From: Clavelina lepadiformis
Taxonomy: Eukaryota; Chordata; Ascidiacea; Aplousobranchia; Clavelinidae
Length of the DNA stretch: 64,000 nt
Reading direction: 5' to 3'
Assembly (NCBI RefSeq): GCF_947623445.1
Contig: NC_135242.1
Coordinates: 7,440,001-7,504,000, forward strand
A model generated the notes under the pieces. That model was given only the letters and a program-made list of their open reading frames with translations, was not told where the DNA came from and did no database searches. The translations under genes and the position numbers were made by a program. Below are positions 1 through 11,500 of the stretch, one piece after another. Position 1 is the stretch's first letter, and every line of letters starts with the position of its first letter.

Positions 1-510
1 AAATATATCAACCTTCTCCGAGTTGCATTCTGTTGGATCTCTCAGTTAGCCTACTTTCATTTCTTTGGGTGTATAGTGACAACATAGCGATATCGTCACA
101 TTGAAAATGCCAACAAAGCAGAAGATGTAATATATGAGCAAAAGCGCTCGGAACAGTACTAAGCAATTGGCAGCCTGCAAACGAAATGTGCAGTAGTTCG
201 TTTTGAACTAGGATATATTGATGTACGAGTTGGGATATGATTCTCACTGCACGCCTGTGCAAGAAATGACTTGGTAGACCGTATTGACCGTAAGAATGTT
301 GGAAGCCCGTTGGCTCAAAGCTATGACGGCCAAAAGCGCTTTAACAATAATTATTATTAATTACTATTCAGCACGCGTAAGCGGCTTTGTGTTTCATTTT
401 CCTGCAAATTGTCTGGAATGTGACTGATGCGAAGCCAATAAGTAGCCAACAGATCCCATCAGCTGCACGACATTTTGTGTGGTGCGCAGTGTGTAGTCTA
501 CGGAGCAACT
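1..510 (+). repeat. Upstream module of the LDLa/cationic gene unit (direct repeat)
   Basis: This stretch precedes the first LDLa gene and is nearly the same as about 8990-9480, upstream of the third gene. Part of it (about 40-210) recurs at about 2020-2165, and its distal part (about 230-510) recurs upstream of the middle gene at about 6035-6316. It holds no coding region of its own; open frames in it continue past the real start codon in the wrong frame. No TATA box is obvious near the start codon. The copies show that the duplication unit includes 5-prime flanking DNA, so promoter sequence was probably copied along with the genes. Confidence 0.75.
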
Positions 511-1760
511 ATGTTACTTCTTCGTTGTGCGACCACCTTTTTTGTTTTTGTTTCTGCTATTCTGTACTCCACGATTAATGCTTATGACAATGGTAAGAAG
601 TAATTTACTAATTTACTTGCTGAAAGAAAGCAGAAAAATATTTCATGTGCTTAGCTGTTGTACCGTATAGGCCTATGTAAACGTCTTCTACTCCAATACT
701 TTTTTACTCAGACGAAAATGCATTGAAAACAGATATTAAAGGCAAATCCGAGACGAAATGGACTTGCGACGACCAGTATAACACGATCAGTTCGAAATAT
801 CTTTGCGACAATCAGATCGATTGCTTGGACGGATCTGATGAAAGTGATAGGAACTGCGGTAAGCGTGCCCAGATGCTATGGGCTTCTACCTGGATGTTTA
901 GCCTACGTTTACAGCAGTACGTTTAACAACCTGTTCCAGGTGAACGAGAATGCGAATTCAAATGTACTTCTTCGTCCCACTGCGTTTATGAGTACCAGCT
1001 GTGTGATGGAACCAACGATTGCCTGGACGGATCCGATGAAGATTACTGCCATGTAAGTTGTACGGCACTGTGGTTCTTAATGGGTGTTTTTTATAATGTT
1101 TTAATTCTTTTTAGGACGATTGCCCAGAGTTTGCTTGCGTGGACGATCCATTGCGCTGTGTAGACAAAGCAGATGTATGCGACAACTATAAAGACTGCAA
1201 CGACGGTTCTGACGAGTTAAATTGCACGCAAGGTTGTTTAACGACCCTCGCTTAACTTTTGGGCGTATAAGGAAACGCTTGCTTTCCAAGTTGCTATGCC
1301 TTGTCGTATATCTTACGTTTTCGAACCTTTTTTTTAAGTTGGTGAATTCCAAACAACCACTGTATCTACGACCACTACTACATTGGAAACAACCACTGTT
1401 TCCAAAAAGCTGTTGCGCAAATGCAGGAAAAATCCGAGCAAAAAGGGTTGCAGCATATTTTGGCGCCTGCTTTCTGAAGAGTTGCCAAAGAACATGGTTC
1501 GTCGTTGCGTGAAGAAGCCAAACAAAAAGAAATGCCGGAAGTACAAGTCTGTGATTCAAATTCGTTTGAGCGCTTTTCCATCGGATTATATGCCTTATTC
1601 CTGTAAAAAGAAGCCGGATCGCAAGAAATGCCTCCCATTTCTCGCTCATATTGCAGGACAACTCCCCAAAAAATTTATAAGAAAATGCCACAACAAGCCG
1701 GACACAAAGAAGTGCAGAAGATTTCGAGCAGTATTAGAAATTAGAAACAACGACGTTTAA
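511..1760 (+). CDS. Secreted LDLa x3 - Thr-rich - cationic Cys-repeat protein, copy 1
   Basis: Five exons: 511-592, 712-858, 940-1052, 1115-1232, 1339-1760. All joins keep frame (phases 1,1,0,1) and give 293 residues. Exon 1 is a signal peptide (starts [11 protein letters not shown], ends near STINA). Exons 2, 3 and 4 each carry one LDL-receptor class A domain with the calcium-box signature ([24 protein letters not shown]). Exon 5 opens with a Thr-rich, probably O-glycosylated linker, then four Lys/Arg-rich units built on C-x8-C, for example [10 protein letters not shown] and [10 protein letters not shown]. LDLa folds bind Ca2+ and ligands in secreted or surface proteins. I do not recognise the C-terminal repeat; cationic binding to anionic surfaces or antimicrobial action is only a guess. 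The last acceptor is AAG, where the other two copies have CAG. No membrane segment follows, so it is probably secreted. Confidence 0.85.
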
Positions 1761-2194
1761 TTTGTATCGTTATTCAGCTTACAAGGCATGGCGATGTTTA
1801 TTTCGTTTCTTTTGTGATTTTTGAACGTGACACCGTGAAATACATCTATTTTGCAGGTACATAATTTTCCATTATTGATAATTCAACCGTTTAATAAGAA
1901 CATGTTAGCCCTATTCGCATTTTAGCGACAACTTCCTTCGGTAGCTCTAAGCGTTCTTTCAAAAAGGAATAGTCTCTGGCGTTTAGCTCCACACAGTCAT
2001 GCCACCATGATAGCCTACTTTCATTTCTTTGGGTGTATAGTGACAACATACCAGTCACATTAAAAATGCCAACAAAGCAGAGGATGTAATATTTGAGCAA
2101 AAGCGCTCGGAACATTACCAAGCAATTGGCAGCCTGCAAACGAAATGTGCAGTATTTCGTTTTGAACTATAACTGAAAGATCCAACAGAATGCA
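1761..2194. repeat. 3-prime flank of copy 1 joined to a partial copy of the upstream module
   Basis: After the stop codon the sequence follows the 3-prime flanks of the other two copies (compare 7170 and 10740 onward). It then switches at about 2010 to a copy of the upstream module (matches about 40-210 and 9030-9195). No coding region is seen. The abrupt switch marks an old recombination junction within the tandem array. Confidence 0.6.
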
Positions 2195-3010
2195 AGTCGG
2201 AGAAGGTTGATATATTTTATTACGTAAGCCACATCATTAAAAAACATATCACAAGTGAGATTACAAAAACTGTTAAAATCATTGTGGCATTTTGACCCTT
2301 ACTCCACGAAAAGCAGTTTGCACGAAACATCGTCCTACTTTGTATAGAAAAATAAAATGATACAGTCGATAAATGGCAACCCTCGTTTCACCAAATACAG
2401 TCATGGCATTTTAGCAACTCGTAGTCGTGTGAAAATGGGAAGGCTGACTTTGTAAATTTTGTCACGATTATAGAACATGTCAATGTTTAATTGCTTTATC
2501 GTTGGGTCTTTCGTTAAATAGCCATGTTCAGTTGCGTTTTTATGTAACCGAAAAATACTTCATAGCAGTTTTCCACATTTGGATAAAAGGAAGCTTTTGT
2601 GCTGCATTTGGTAAAAGGAAGCCGAACGTGCTGCCTCAGATGCAGACACTTTTTCACATTTGGACAAATCTATAACAGCGTAAGTCGTAATTTATCTAGC
2701 AATTTCATCCTTTTTAATTAAATTGGTTTAACAAAGTAGACCATTTCCTTGATTAAATCGTTTTTAATTTAAATCTTATTATATTTGGAACCCAATAAAT
2801 TAATGACTCGTATTTGGAATCGTAAAAGGGTTTTTACACGTTATGCAAAAGTATGATTTAGTGCAAAAATCATTTTTTCCATCAGAAAATTTACATATAC
2901 TGTATCACTAAAAACAGTTTAAAAACAACGAAGAGCTTGTAAAAGCTAACCTACTGTTCATAATAGATCGTAGGCTAATTCATGTTACACACTCTATAGA
3001 CTTGTTATAA
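2195..3010 (+). repeat. Inverted repeat, left arm, outer part
   Basis: Reads as the reverse complement of about 8190-8995. One matching landmark is the string around TCATTGTGGCATTTTGACCC at about 2280, which appears inverted near 8905. It ends at ATAA (3007-3010), where the left arm is interrupted. No gene is seen in it. Confidence 0.8.
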
Positions 3011-5379
3011 GATAGGCGATAATAGCTTGTCATGTATTGGATGCATGTTTTTGGCGCAAAACCACCGCGCAGTGACATTGAAAAACAGATTTGGTATTAC
3101 TTAGTCTCCCATTAAGTTTAAATTTAGTAAATATCTTTTACTCAACATATTTCTGTCCGTGATAATTCAAATTCCGAATGCTCGGTTTTAGAAAAAAATT
3201 CCAAGAAACTATTTTTCCTTGCATATAACTTTAACTTATTTCTGTAGTGATCTGTAGCTTTATTAATAAAGAAAAGTATTTTTGGCGAAATGTCTCGTTG
3301 TTGTAATAATAAATTGCGAAAACCCCAAAATAAGAACTCAGAATGCTAGCTTATGTAATTCTTGTCACGTGACTTCAGTAATTTTGTATAAAAATACCGC
3401 AGATTTAGGACTGTTATGCAAAAGGTTTGAAGGCCTTAGTTGAAGAACAGTAATGTTTAAAAATAAGGACATTTTTGCGAAAATTCATTTAAAATATGGC
3501 CATACTGTAGTAATGATCACGTTGGTTTACGTAAGATACCTGAATGTTTTTTGTTAACTGAAAGCTTTTTCATATGAAACGCGTAACCCTATTTCTAATA
3601 CAAACAAATTCTTTCACTCGAAAGAGCTGCAGTGAAACGGAATACTTAGTTTAACTAATACACCATATCAACATACAGCTTTTGTGCCGATAAATTTGAC
3701 TATAGTTGTTATGCCTTGTTGTTATAGTCGCTATGTCATCATGGTCATGGCTTGGTATCGCTTTAACGGCAAACTGTAATTTACAGAGACATCATTTCTG
3801 TTACAATCAAACATTCCTTAATCTTTATAATTAAGATATTTCGCGCTTTTTGTCCAGTTTCTTCATCATCCAACACGGGCGGGTTCATGTGTTATCAATG
3901 AATGGAGCTAAAAAAGCGACGAAAAAAGCATATTCAATATTTGCGATAGGATTTGGTTAAATAAAATCTCCGAGCAATTTTTCTTCCCTAATTTGTCACT
4001 TACAAAGAGCCAACTGACAAAATGGAGAAGTGGACGAAGACGATCAATCAGATCAAATCTTGCGCTGCCAAGCTAATGTTTAAAAGTTCCCATTTTGCAT
4101 TGCCAAGACGATTTTTTATGACCGAATAAACGATGATTAACAGTTTAGTAAATATCTCATCTCGTGATCGCACGTGCGTCAAAAGTTAACAATCTACACC
4201 ACGCCGACAAAAACGCTTTAAAGGTATACAATTGGTTTTCTTTCGACATACAATTGACTTCCAGAAGAACAGGGAATGCGAACACAGTGAATAATTACAA
4301 CACAATGCGCATTTAACAAATGTTTTGCACCGGTTGTATCATGGTATGTTATTAAAATTTTTATTCTCGGAGTGATGAAAGTCTTTGCTTGACCTAACTC
4401 GGCGATGACTCCTCATTGCTAGAGCTCCAGTTGCCCGCGCTGTGAAGTATTCAAATGGATAAGATATTGTTATTATATTAGGCATTACACAATAAAAAAG
4501 CACTACAATTGTCTAAAATGGGATAGTCGTTCCTTCGTGCTATTACGCGAATATAAACGACTACAAAGGAAATTTACAACCAATTACTTTGTCACGATCA
4601 AAGGTTGTTTGCATACCTATTATCATCTATAATGAGAGATGGAAAACAGCGAGACCGTTGTCATCTTTTGTTGGATTTCATCTTGAAGAACAACGTCGTT
4701 AAATGCAAACTTCACAGCAGACAGCAAGCGCAAAAAGAAGGCTTTTGTCGATTTGACACTTGTGGCGACACTTTCAGCTATGAAAGGGACTCGAAATGAG
4801 GTGGAGAGATATGTGAACGGTACCAATAATCTCGGCTTACATATCCTCAAAAACCTTTTATTCGAGTCATTATTGTGAATAGACCACCTCGAAACCCGAT
4901 TCTGGAGAGATAAAACTTGGATTTGTTACAAATCCCACCAGTCTTTAGCACAACTGAACAAACATCGGTTTACAAACCAAAACCAAAACGCATTTTAACT
5001 CTCCAGTGAACATACAGTTCTTGAGTATATGCACAGTAGATGGAACTTAAATAAACGCGACGTAGTTGTTTCGACTAACCCGCGACAAAATCAGTCTTCA
5101 TCAAATAATGCGCAAATTCATGCGCATTACACATTTGACTTTGTGCTATACCGGTAGACGTTTTTTGATCTTATAAAATTACGGTTTTTAGTAACATCTC
5201 TGGCGTTTATCTTGTTTATATATTTTCTCACAATTTTGCTCATAAAATCGAATGACAAACACTGATAAAAGGTTACAACAAAAGGTTATGTTTTTGTACA
5301 GTACATAGCAACAGCTAAGCCTTAAGCCGACTAAATAGCAAACAACGACAAAAACAAAAGCGTCATATATTAACAAATA
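3011..5379. mobile_element. 2.37 kb insertion splitting the inverted-repeat arm
   Basis: The right arm of the inverted repeat (near 8190) has an uninterrupted empty site. Compared with it, 3011-5379 is extra DNA flanked by ATAA at 3007-3010 and 5380-5383, as expected for a 4 bp target-site duplication. No terminal inverted repeats, poly-A tail or transposase frame are visible, so the class is unknown. An inner part (about 3497-4997) has a second, inverted copy at about 18074-19705. A deletion from the right arm that used ATAA microhomology would give the same comparison and cannot be excluded. Confidence 0.6.
3497..4997 (+). repeat. Dispersed repeat, copy 1
   Basis: Matches the reverse complement of about 18074-19705 within CHSY intron 4. 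Landmarks shared in inverted form include GGCGATGACTCCTCATTGCT (near 4402) and TTTCATATGAAACGCGTAAC (near 3568). Short open frames in it are not conserved between copies, so it is treated as non-coding. Confidence 0.75.
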
Positions 5380-6015
5380 ATAACTCAGATAGGTAGTTAG
5401 CTGTGGTATTGCAAAAATTGCGACAAACGGTCTTAGAAGTAAGGCTTTATTTGTACGACAGAATAACTGTTAAGATTGCGAGAAAATCTTTCAATGTGTT
5501 ACTACTCTTACAAATTTGCCGTCTGTCACACTAAGCACTTTGAGCAACAAAAGCATTCGTTATTCGGTTTCGATTTTCGCCCTCCGCGTGGCCTTCCAAC
5601 GGTAGCCTAAATAGAACTTGGAAATATGTCATACTCTGTTGAGAAGCATCATTTGTGAACATTTAACGTCATACAGAATGTATAAAGTACTGGTTTCTGG
5701 CCAAGACAACATAGTTATGGCAAATATTTCACAACAGTTACACAAAGATTAGCAGCTTGATTCTACATTTCGGTAATCTATCTTCACCGCAAATATTGCG
5801 TTAGCGTTATGTGCGATCTGCTTATTAAATGGTAAACGCAATAATCTGTTAGACTTGCGGCGATCTCTGGTTGTGAGATCACGTCTTTACGTCAATAAAC
5901 TCCGCATGAAATGAGTTCGGGAAGCTACGTGTCCTTTTCTGCCAGCACAATTGCAGACAAACAATATGATAAAACTGCAAACTAAAACGTTTGTTAGTCC
6001 TGAAATACTGGAAGG
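5380..6015 (+). repeat. Inverted repeat, left arm, inner part
   Basis: Reads as the reverse complement of about 7573-8190. It continues the arm that broke off at 3010 and ends close upstream of the middle LDLa gene. No gene is seen in it. Confidence 0.8.
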
Positions 6016-6316
6016 GATAGCGCCATAGGACATATGATGTACGAGTTGGGATATGATTCTCAATGCACGCCTGTGCAAGAAATGTCTTGGTGGACTGTAT
6101 TGGCCGTAAGAATGTTGGAAGCCCGTTGACTCAAAGCTATGACGGCCAAAAGCGCTTTAACAATAATTGCTATTTAGCACGCGTAAGCGGCTTTGTGTTT
6201 GATTTTCCTGCAAATTGTCTGGAATGTGACTGATGCGAAGCCAATAAATAGCCAACAGATCCCATCAGCTGCACGACATTTTGTGTGGTGCGCAGTGTGT
6301 AGCCTACGGAGCAACT

Positions 6317-7151
6317 ATGTTACTTCTTCGTTGTGCGACCACCGCTTTTGTCTTTGCTTTTGTTTCTGCTATTCTGTGCTCTACGATTAATGCTTATGAC
6401 TATGGTAAGATGTAATTTACTTGCTGAAAGAAAGCAGAAAAATATTTAAAGTGCTTTAGCTGTTGTACCATACATGTAACGTTTTTTGCTCTTTTACTCT
6501 TACTTTTTTACTCATGCGAAAACGCTTTGAAAACAAATATTAAAGGCAAATCCGAGAGGAAATGGATTTGCGACGACCAGTATAACACGATCAGTTCGAA
6601 ATATCGGATGTTTAGTCTGCACTGTATTGTTAACGTTTTAATTTCCAGCAGTACGTTTAACAACCTGTTACAGGTGAACGAGAATGCGAATTCAAATGTA
6701 CTTCTTCGTCCCACTGCGTTTACTATTACCAGCTGTGTGATGGAACCAACGATTGCCTGGACGGGTCCGATGAAGATTACTGCCATGTAAGTTGTTTAGC
6801 CCTTTGGTTCTTAATGGGTGTTTTTTATAATGTTTTAATTCTTTTTAGGTCGATTGCCCAGAGTTTGCTTGCGTGGACGATCCATTGCGCTGTTTAAACA
6901 AAGCTGATGTATGCGACAACTATGAAGACTGCAACGACGGTTCTGACGAGTTAAATTGCACACAAGGTTAACGACCCTCGCTTACCTTTTGGGCATATAA
7001 GGAAACGCTTGCTTTCCAAGTTTATATGCCTTGTCGTATGTCTTACGTTTTCGAACCTTTTTTTTCAGTTAAGGAAATCCAAACAACCACTGTAACTACG
7101 ACCACTACTACATTCGAGGGACAACTCTCCAAAAAATTTCTAAGAAACTAG
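6317..7151 (+). pseudogene. LDLa/cationic gene, copy 2: decayed or remodelled
   Basis: Exon 1 (6317-6404) keeps a good signal peptide and donor. Exon 2 is broken: its acceptor AG has become AT (CTCAT near 6514), and about 90 bases removing the second half of the LDLa domain and the donor are missing near 6605. Exons 3 (6674-6786) and 4 (6849-6966) remain intact with canonical borders and LDLa calcium boxes. Exon 5 (7069-7151) has lost about 270 and about 60 bases, which removes all four cationic C-x8-C units and leads to an early stop. Because exon 2 has phase-1 borders on both sides, joining exon 1 to exon 3 restores frame and would give 133 residues with two LDLa domains. It may be a pseudogene or a shortened variant gene. 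Confidence 0.7.
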
Positions 7152-7572
7152 AAATTAGAAACAACCAAGTTTAATTTGTATCGGTATTCGGCGTACTTCC
7201 CGTCCAAGCAAGGCATGCCGATGTTTTTTTTTCGTTTCTTTTGTGATTTTTGAACGTGACACCGTGAAATACACGTATTTTGCGGGTACATGGTTTTTCC
7301 ATGTCCATTGTATTAATTGGTATTGAGACGATAAATAAAAAAACATGTTAACCCTAGCGGCAACTGCCTTCAGTACCTTAAACGTTCTTTCATCAACTTA
7401 GACTATATCGACAACAACGAAAGGGAATAGTCTAGGCCTCTAGGGTGTTTAGCTCCACACAGTCATGCCCCCATGGGGTTATCCATTTCAAATGTTGGGA
7501 CTTCTCGGCGCATTGTTCACATAATTTCCCTTGGCCGTGCCATTTAAATGCTTGTGTTGACAGAGAATATCT

Positions 7573-8995
7573 TATACAGTATTTCAGGACTCACAATTTG
7601 TTTGATCATATTGTTTTTCTACATTTGTGCTGGCAGAAAAGGACACGTGGCTTCCAGAAGTCAAATCAAGCGGAATTTATTGACGTAAAGACGTGATCTC
7701 ACAACCAGAGATCGTCGCAAGTCTAACAGATTATTGCGTTTACCATTTAATAAGCAGACCGCGCATAACGCTAACGCAATATTTGCGGTGAACATAGACT
7801 ACCGAAATGTAGAATCAAGCTGCTAATCGTTGTCTAACTGTTGTGAAATATTTGCCATAACTATGTGTTAGCCAGAAACAAGTACTTTATAGAGTCTGTA
7901 TAACGGTAAATGTTCACAAATGTAGCTTCTCAACAGAGTATGACATATTTCCAAGTTCTATTTAGGCTACCGTTAGAAGGCCACGCGGAGGGCGAAAATC
8001 GAAACCGAATAACGAATGCTTTTGTTGCTCAAAGTGCTTAGTGTGACAGACGGCAAATTTGTAAGAGTAGTATAACTCATTGAAAGATTTTCTCGCGATC
8101 TTAACAGTTATTCTGTCGTACAAATAAAGCCTTACTTCTAAGACCGTTTGTCGCAATTTTTGCAATACCACAGCTAACTACCTATCTGAGTTATAACAAG
8201 TCTATAGAGTGTGTAACATGAATTAGCCTAAGATCTATTATGAATAGTAGGTTAGCTTTTACAAGCTCTACATTGATTTTAAACTGTTTTTAGTGATACA
8301 GTATGTGTAAATTTTCTGATGAAAAAATGACTTTTGCACTAAATCCTACTTTTGCATAACGTATAAACACCCTTTCACGATTCCAAATACGAGTCATTAA
8401 TTTATTGGGTTCCATATATAATAAAATTTAAATTAAAAACGATTTAATCAAGGAAAATGTCTACTTTGATAAACCAACTTAATAAAAAGGATGAAATTGC
8501 TAGATAAATTACGACTTACGCTGTTAGAGATTTGTCCAAATGTGAAAAAGTTTCTGCATCTGAGGCAGCACGTTCGGCTTCCTTTTACCAAATGCAGCAC
8601 AAAAGCTTCCTTTTATCCAAATGTGGAAAACTGCTATAAAGTATTTTTCGGTTACATAAAAACGCAAATGAACATAGCTGTTTAACGAACGTTCCAACAA
8701 TAAAGCAATTAAACATTGACATGTTCTATAATCGTGACAAAATTTACAACGTCAGCCTTCCCAATATCACACCACTACGAGTTGCAAAAATGCCATGACT
8801 ATATTTGGTGAAGTGAGGGTTGCCATTTATCGACTGTATCATTTTATTTTTCTATACAAAGTAGGCCGATGTTTCGTGCAAAGTGCTTTTTGTGGAGTAA
8901 GGGTCAAAATGCCACAATGATTTTAACAGTTTTTCTAATCTAACTTGTGATATGTTTTTTAATTATGTGGCTTACGTAATAAAATATATTAACCT
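7573..8995 (-). repeat. Inverted repeat, right arm (uninterrupted)
   Basis: Matches, in reverse complement, 5380-6015 (for 7573-8190) and 2195-3010 (for 8190-8995). It is about 1.4 kb and lies directly before the upstream module of the third gene. Its first half (7573-7990) also resembles the 3-prime flank of copy 3 at about 11020-11480 in direct orientation. No coding region is seen. Confidence 0.8.
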
Positions 8996-9480
8996 TCTCC
9001 GACTTGCATTCTGTTGGACCTCTCAGTTAGCCTACTTTCATTTCTTTGGGTGTATAGTGACAACATAGCGATATCGTCACATTGAAAATGCCAACAAAGC
9101 AGAAGATGTAATATATGAGCAAAAGCGCTCGGAATATTACCAAGCAAGAGGTAGCCTGCAAACGAAATGTGCAGTATTTCGTTTTGAACTAGAACATATG
9201 ATGTACGAGTTGGGATATGATTCTCAATGCACGCCTGTGCAAGATATGATCTGTTGGACTGTATTGACCGTAAGAATGTTGGAAGCCCGTTGGCTCAAAG
9301 CTATGACGGCCAAAAGCGCTTTAACAATAATTACTATTCAGTACGCGTAAGCGGCTTTGTGTTTGATTTTCCTGCAAATTGTCTGGAATGTGACTGATGC
9401 GAAGCCAATAAATAGCCAACAGATCCAATCAGCTGCACGACATTTTGTGTGGTGCGCAGTGTGTAGCCTACGGAGCAATT

Positions 9481-10730
9481 ATGTTACTTCTTCGTTGTGC
9501 GACCACCTTTTTTGTTTTTGCTTTTGTTTCTGCTATTCTGTGCTCTACGATTAATGCTTATGGCCATGGTAAGAAGTAATTTACTTGCTGAAAGAAAGCA
9601 GAAAAATATTTAAAGTGCTTTAGCTGTTGTACCATACATGTAACGTTTTTCACTGTTCGCAGGCGAAAATGCATTGAAAACAGATGTTAAAGGCAAATCC
9701 GAGACGAAATGGACTTGCGACGACCAGCATAACACGATCAGTTCGAAATATCTTTGCGACAATCAGATCGATTGCTTGGACGGATCTGATGAAAGTGATA
9801 GGAACTGCGGTAAGCGTGCCCAGATGCTATGGGCTTCTACCTGGATGTTTAGTCTGCACTGTATCGTTAACGTTTTCATTTCCAGCAGTACGTTTAACAA
9901 CCTGTTACAGGTGAACGAGAATGCGAATTCAAATGTACTTCTTCGTCCCACTGCGTTTACGATTACCAACTGTGTGATGGAACCAACGATTGCCTGGACG
10001 GATCCGATGAAGATTACTGCTATGTAAGTTGTTTAGCCCTTTGGTTCTTAATGGGTGTTTTTTATAATGTTTAATTCTGTTTAGGACGATTGCCCAGAGT
10101 TTGCTTGCGTGGACGATCCATTGCGCTGTTTAGACAAAGCAGATGTATGCGACAACTATAAAGACTGCAACGACGGTTCTGACGAGCTAAATTGCTCTCA
10201 AGGTTGTTAAACGACCCTCGCTTACCTTTTGGGCATATAAGGAAACGCTTGCTTTCCAAGTTTATATGCCTTGTCGTATGTCTTATGTTTTCGAACCTTT
10301 TTTTTCAGTTGGGGAATTCCAAACAACCACTGTATCTACGACCACTACTACATTGGAAACAACCACTGTTTCCAAAAAGATGTTGCGCAAATGCAGGAAA
10401 AATCCTAGCAAAAGTGGTTGCGGCATATTTTGGCGCCTGCTTTCTGAAGAGTTGCCTAAGAACATGGTTCGTCGTTGCGTGAAGAAGCCAAACAAGAAGA
10501 AATGCCGGAAGTACAAGTCTGTGCTTCAAATTCATTTGAGCGCTTTTCCGTCGGATTATATGCCTTCTTCCTGTAAAAAGAAGCCGGATCTCAAGAAATG
10601 CATCCCATTTCTCGCTCATATTGCAGGACAACTCCCCAAAAAATTTATAAGAAAATGCCACAAAAAGCCGGACACAAAGAAGTGCATAAGATTTCAAGCA
10701 GTATTAGAAATTAGAAACAACGAAGTTTAA
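9481..10730 (+). CDS. Secreted LDLa x3 - Thr-rich - cationic Cys-repeat protein, copy 3
   Basis: Five exons: 9481-9568, 9663-9809, 9911-10023, 10085-10202, 10309-10730, giving 295 residues in frame. The order matches copy 1: signal peptide, three LDLa domains with DGSDE calcium boxes, a Thr-rich linker ([16 protein letters not shown]), then four Lys-rich C-x8-C units including [10 protein letters not shown] and [10 protein letters not shown]. All splice sites are canonical except the exon 4 donor, GTTGTT, which copy 1 shares. Differences from copy 1 are scattered substitutions, many in the cationic tail. Having two open, near-identical copies supports a real protein. Function is unknown; a secreted Ca2+-dependent binding protein is inferred from the LDLa part. 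Confidence 0.86.
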
Positions 10731-11500
10731 TTTGTATCGGTATTCGGCTTACTTCCCATCCAAGCAAAGCATGCCGATGTTTTTTTCGTTTCTTTAATTT
10801 TGTGGTTTTTGAATATGACCCCGTGAAATACATGTATCCTGCCTGTACATACTTTTTCCATAGACATTGCAGCCGTTACTAAAAAAACGTTTTAGCCATA
10901 TACCCACTTCAGCGACAACTGCCTTCACTAGGTTTAAGGGTTCTTTCTTTAACCTAGACCACATACACCTCCCATCAACCGCCGTTTCTACATCGACAAC
11001 AACAAAAGGGAATAGACTCTAGCGTTTAGCTCCACACAGTCATGCCCCCATGGCGTTATCCCTTTCAACGTTTTAGGATTTCTCGTCGCGTTGCTCGCAA
11101 ATGCTTGTGCTAACAGAGAATGTCTTGTACAGCATTCCGAACTAACAAACGTTGGCAGAAAAGGAAACGTAGCTTCCAGAAGTCAAATCATGCGGAGTTT
11201 ATTGACGTAAAGACGTGATCTCACAACCAGAGATCGCCGCATGTCTAACAGATTATTGCGTTTAGATTATTGCGTGAAGATAGACTACCGATATGTAGAA
11301 TCAAGCTGCTAATCGTTGTCTAACTGTTGTGAAATATTTGCCATAACTATGTTGTTTTCGCCAGAAATCAGTACTTTATAGAGTCTGTATAACGGTAAAT
11401 GTTCACAAATGTAGCTACCTGACAGAATATGACGTCTTTCGATTTTCTCTTTAGGCTTATATTAGAAGGCCACGTGGAAGGAGAAAATCGAAATCGAATA
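10731..11500 (+). repeat. 3-prime flank of copy 3 (direct repeat of the copy 2 flank)
   Basis: This stretch parallels 7152-7990 with small indels; a shared landmark is TTTAGCTCCACACAGTCATG (near 7448 and 11025). It marks the end of the tandem unit. No coding region is seen. Confidence 0.7.

Noticed and set aside
1101..1691. 196-codon minus-strand frame, with a similar one at 10305-10697
   Set aside because: It is the antisense of the LDLa/cationic exons and the intron between them; sense exons explain the region fully.
7445..7696. 83-codon frame downstream of copy 2
   Set aside because: It lies in the inverted-repeat arm and 3-prime flank and is not kept open in the matching copy near 11.1 kb.
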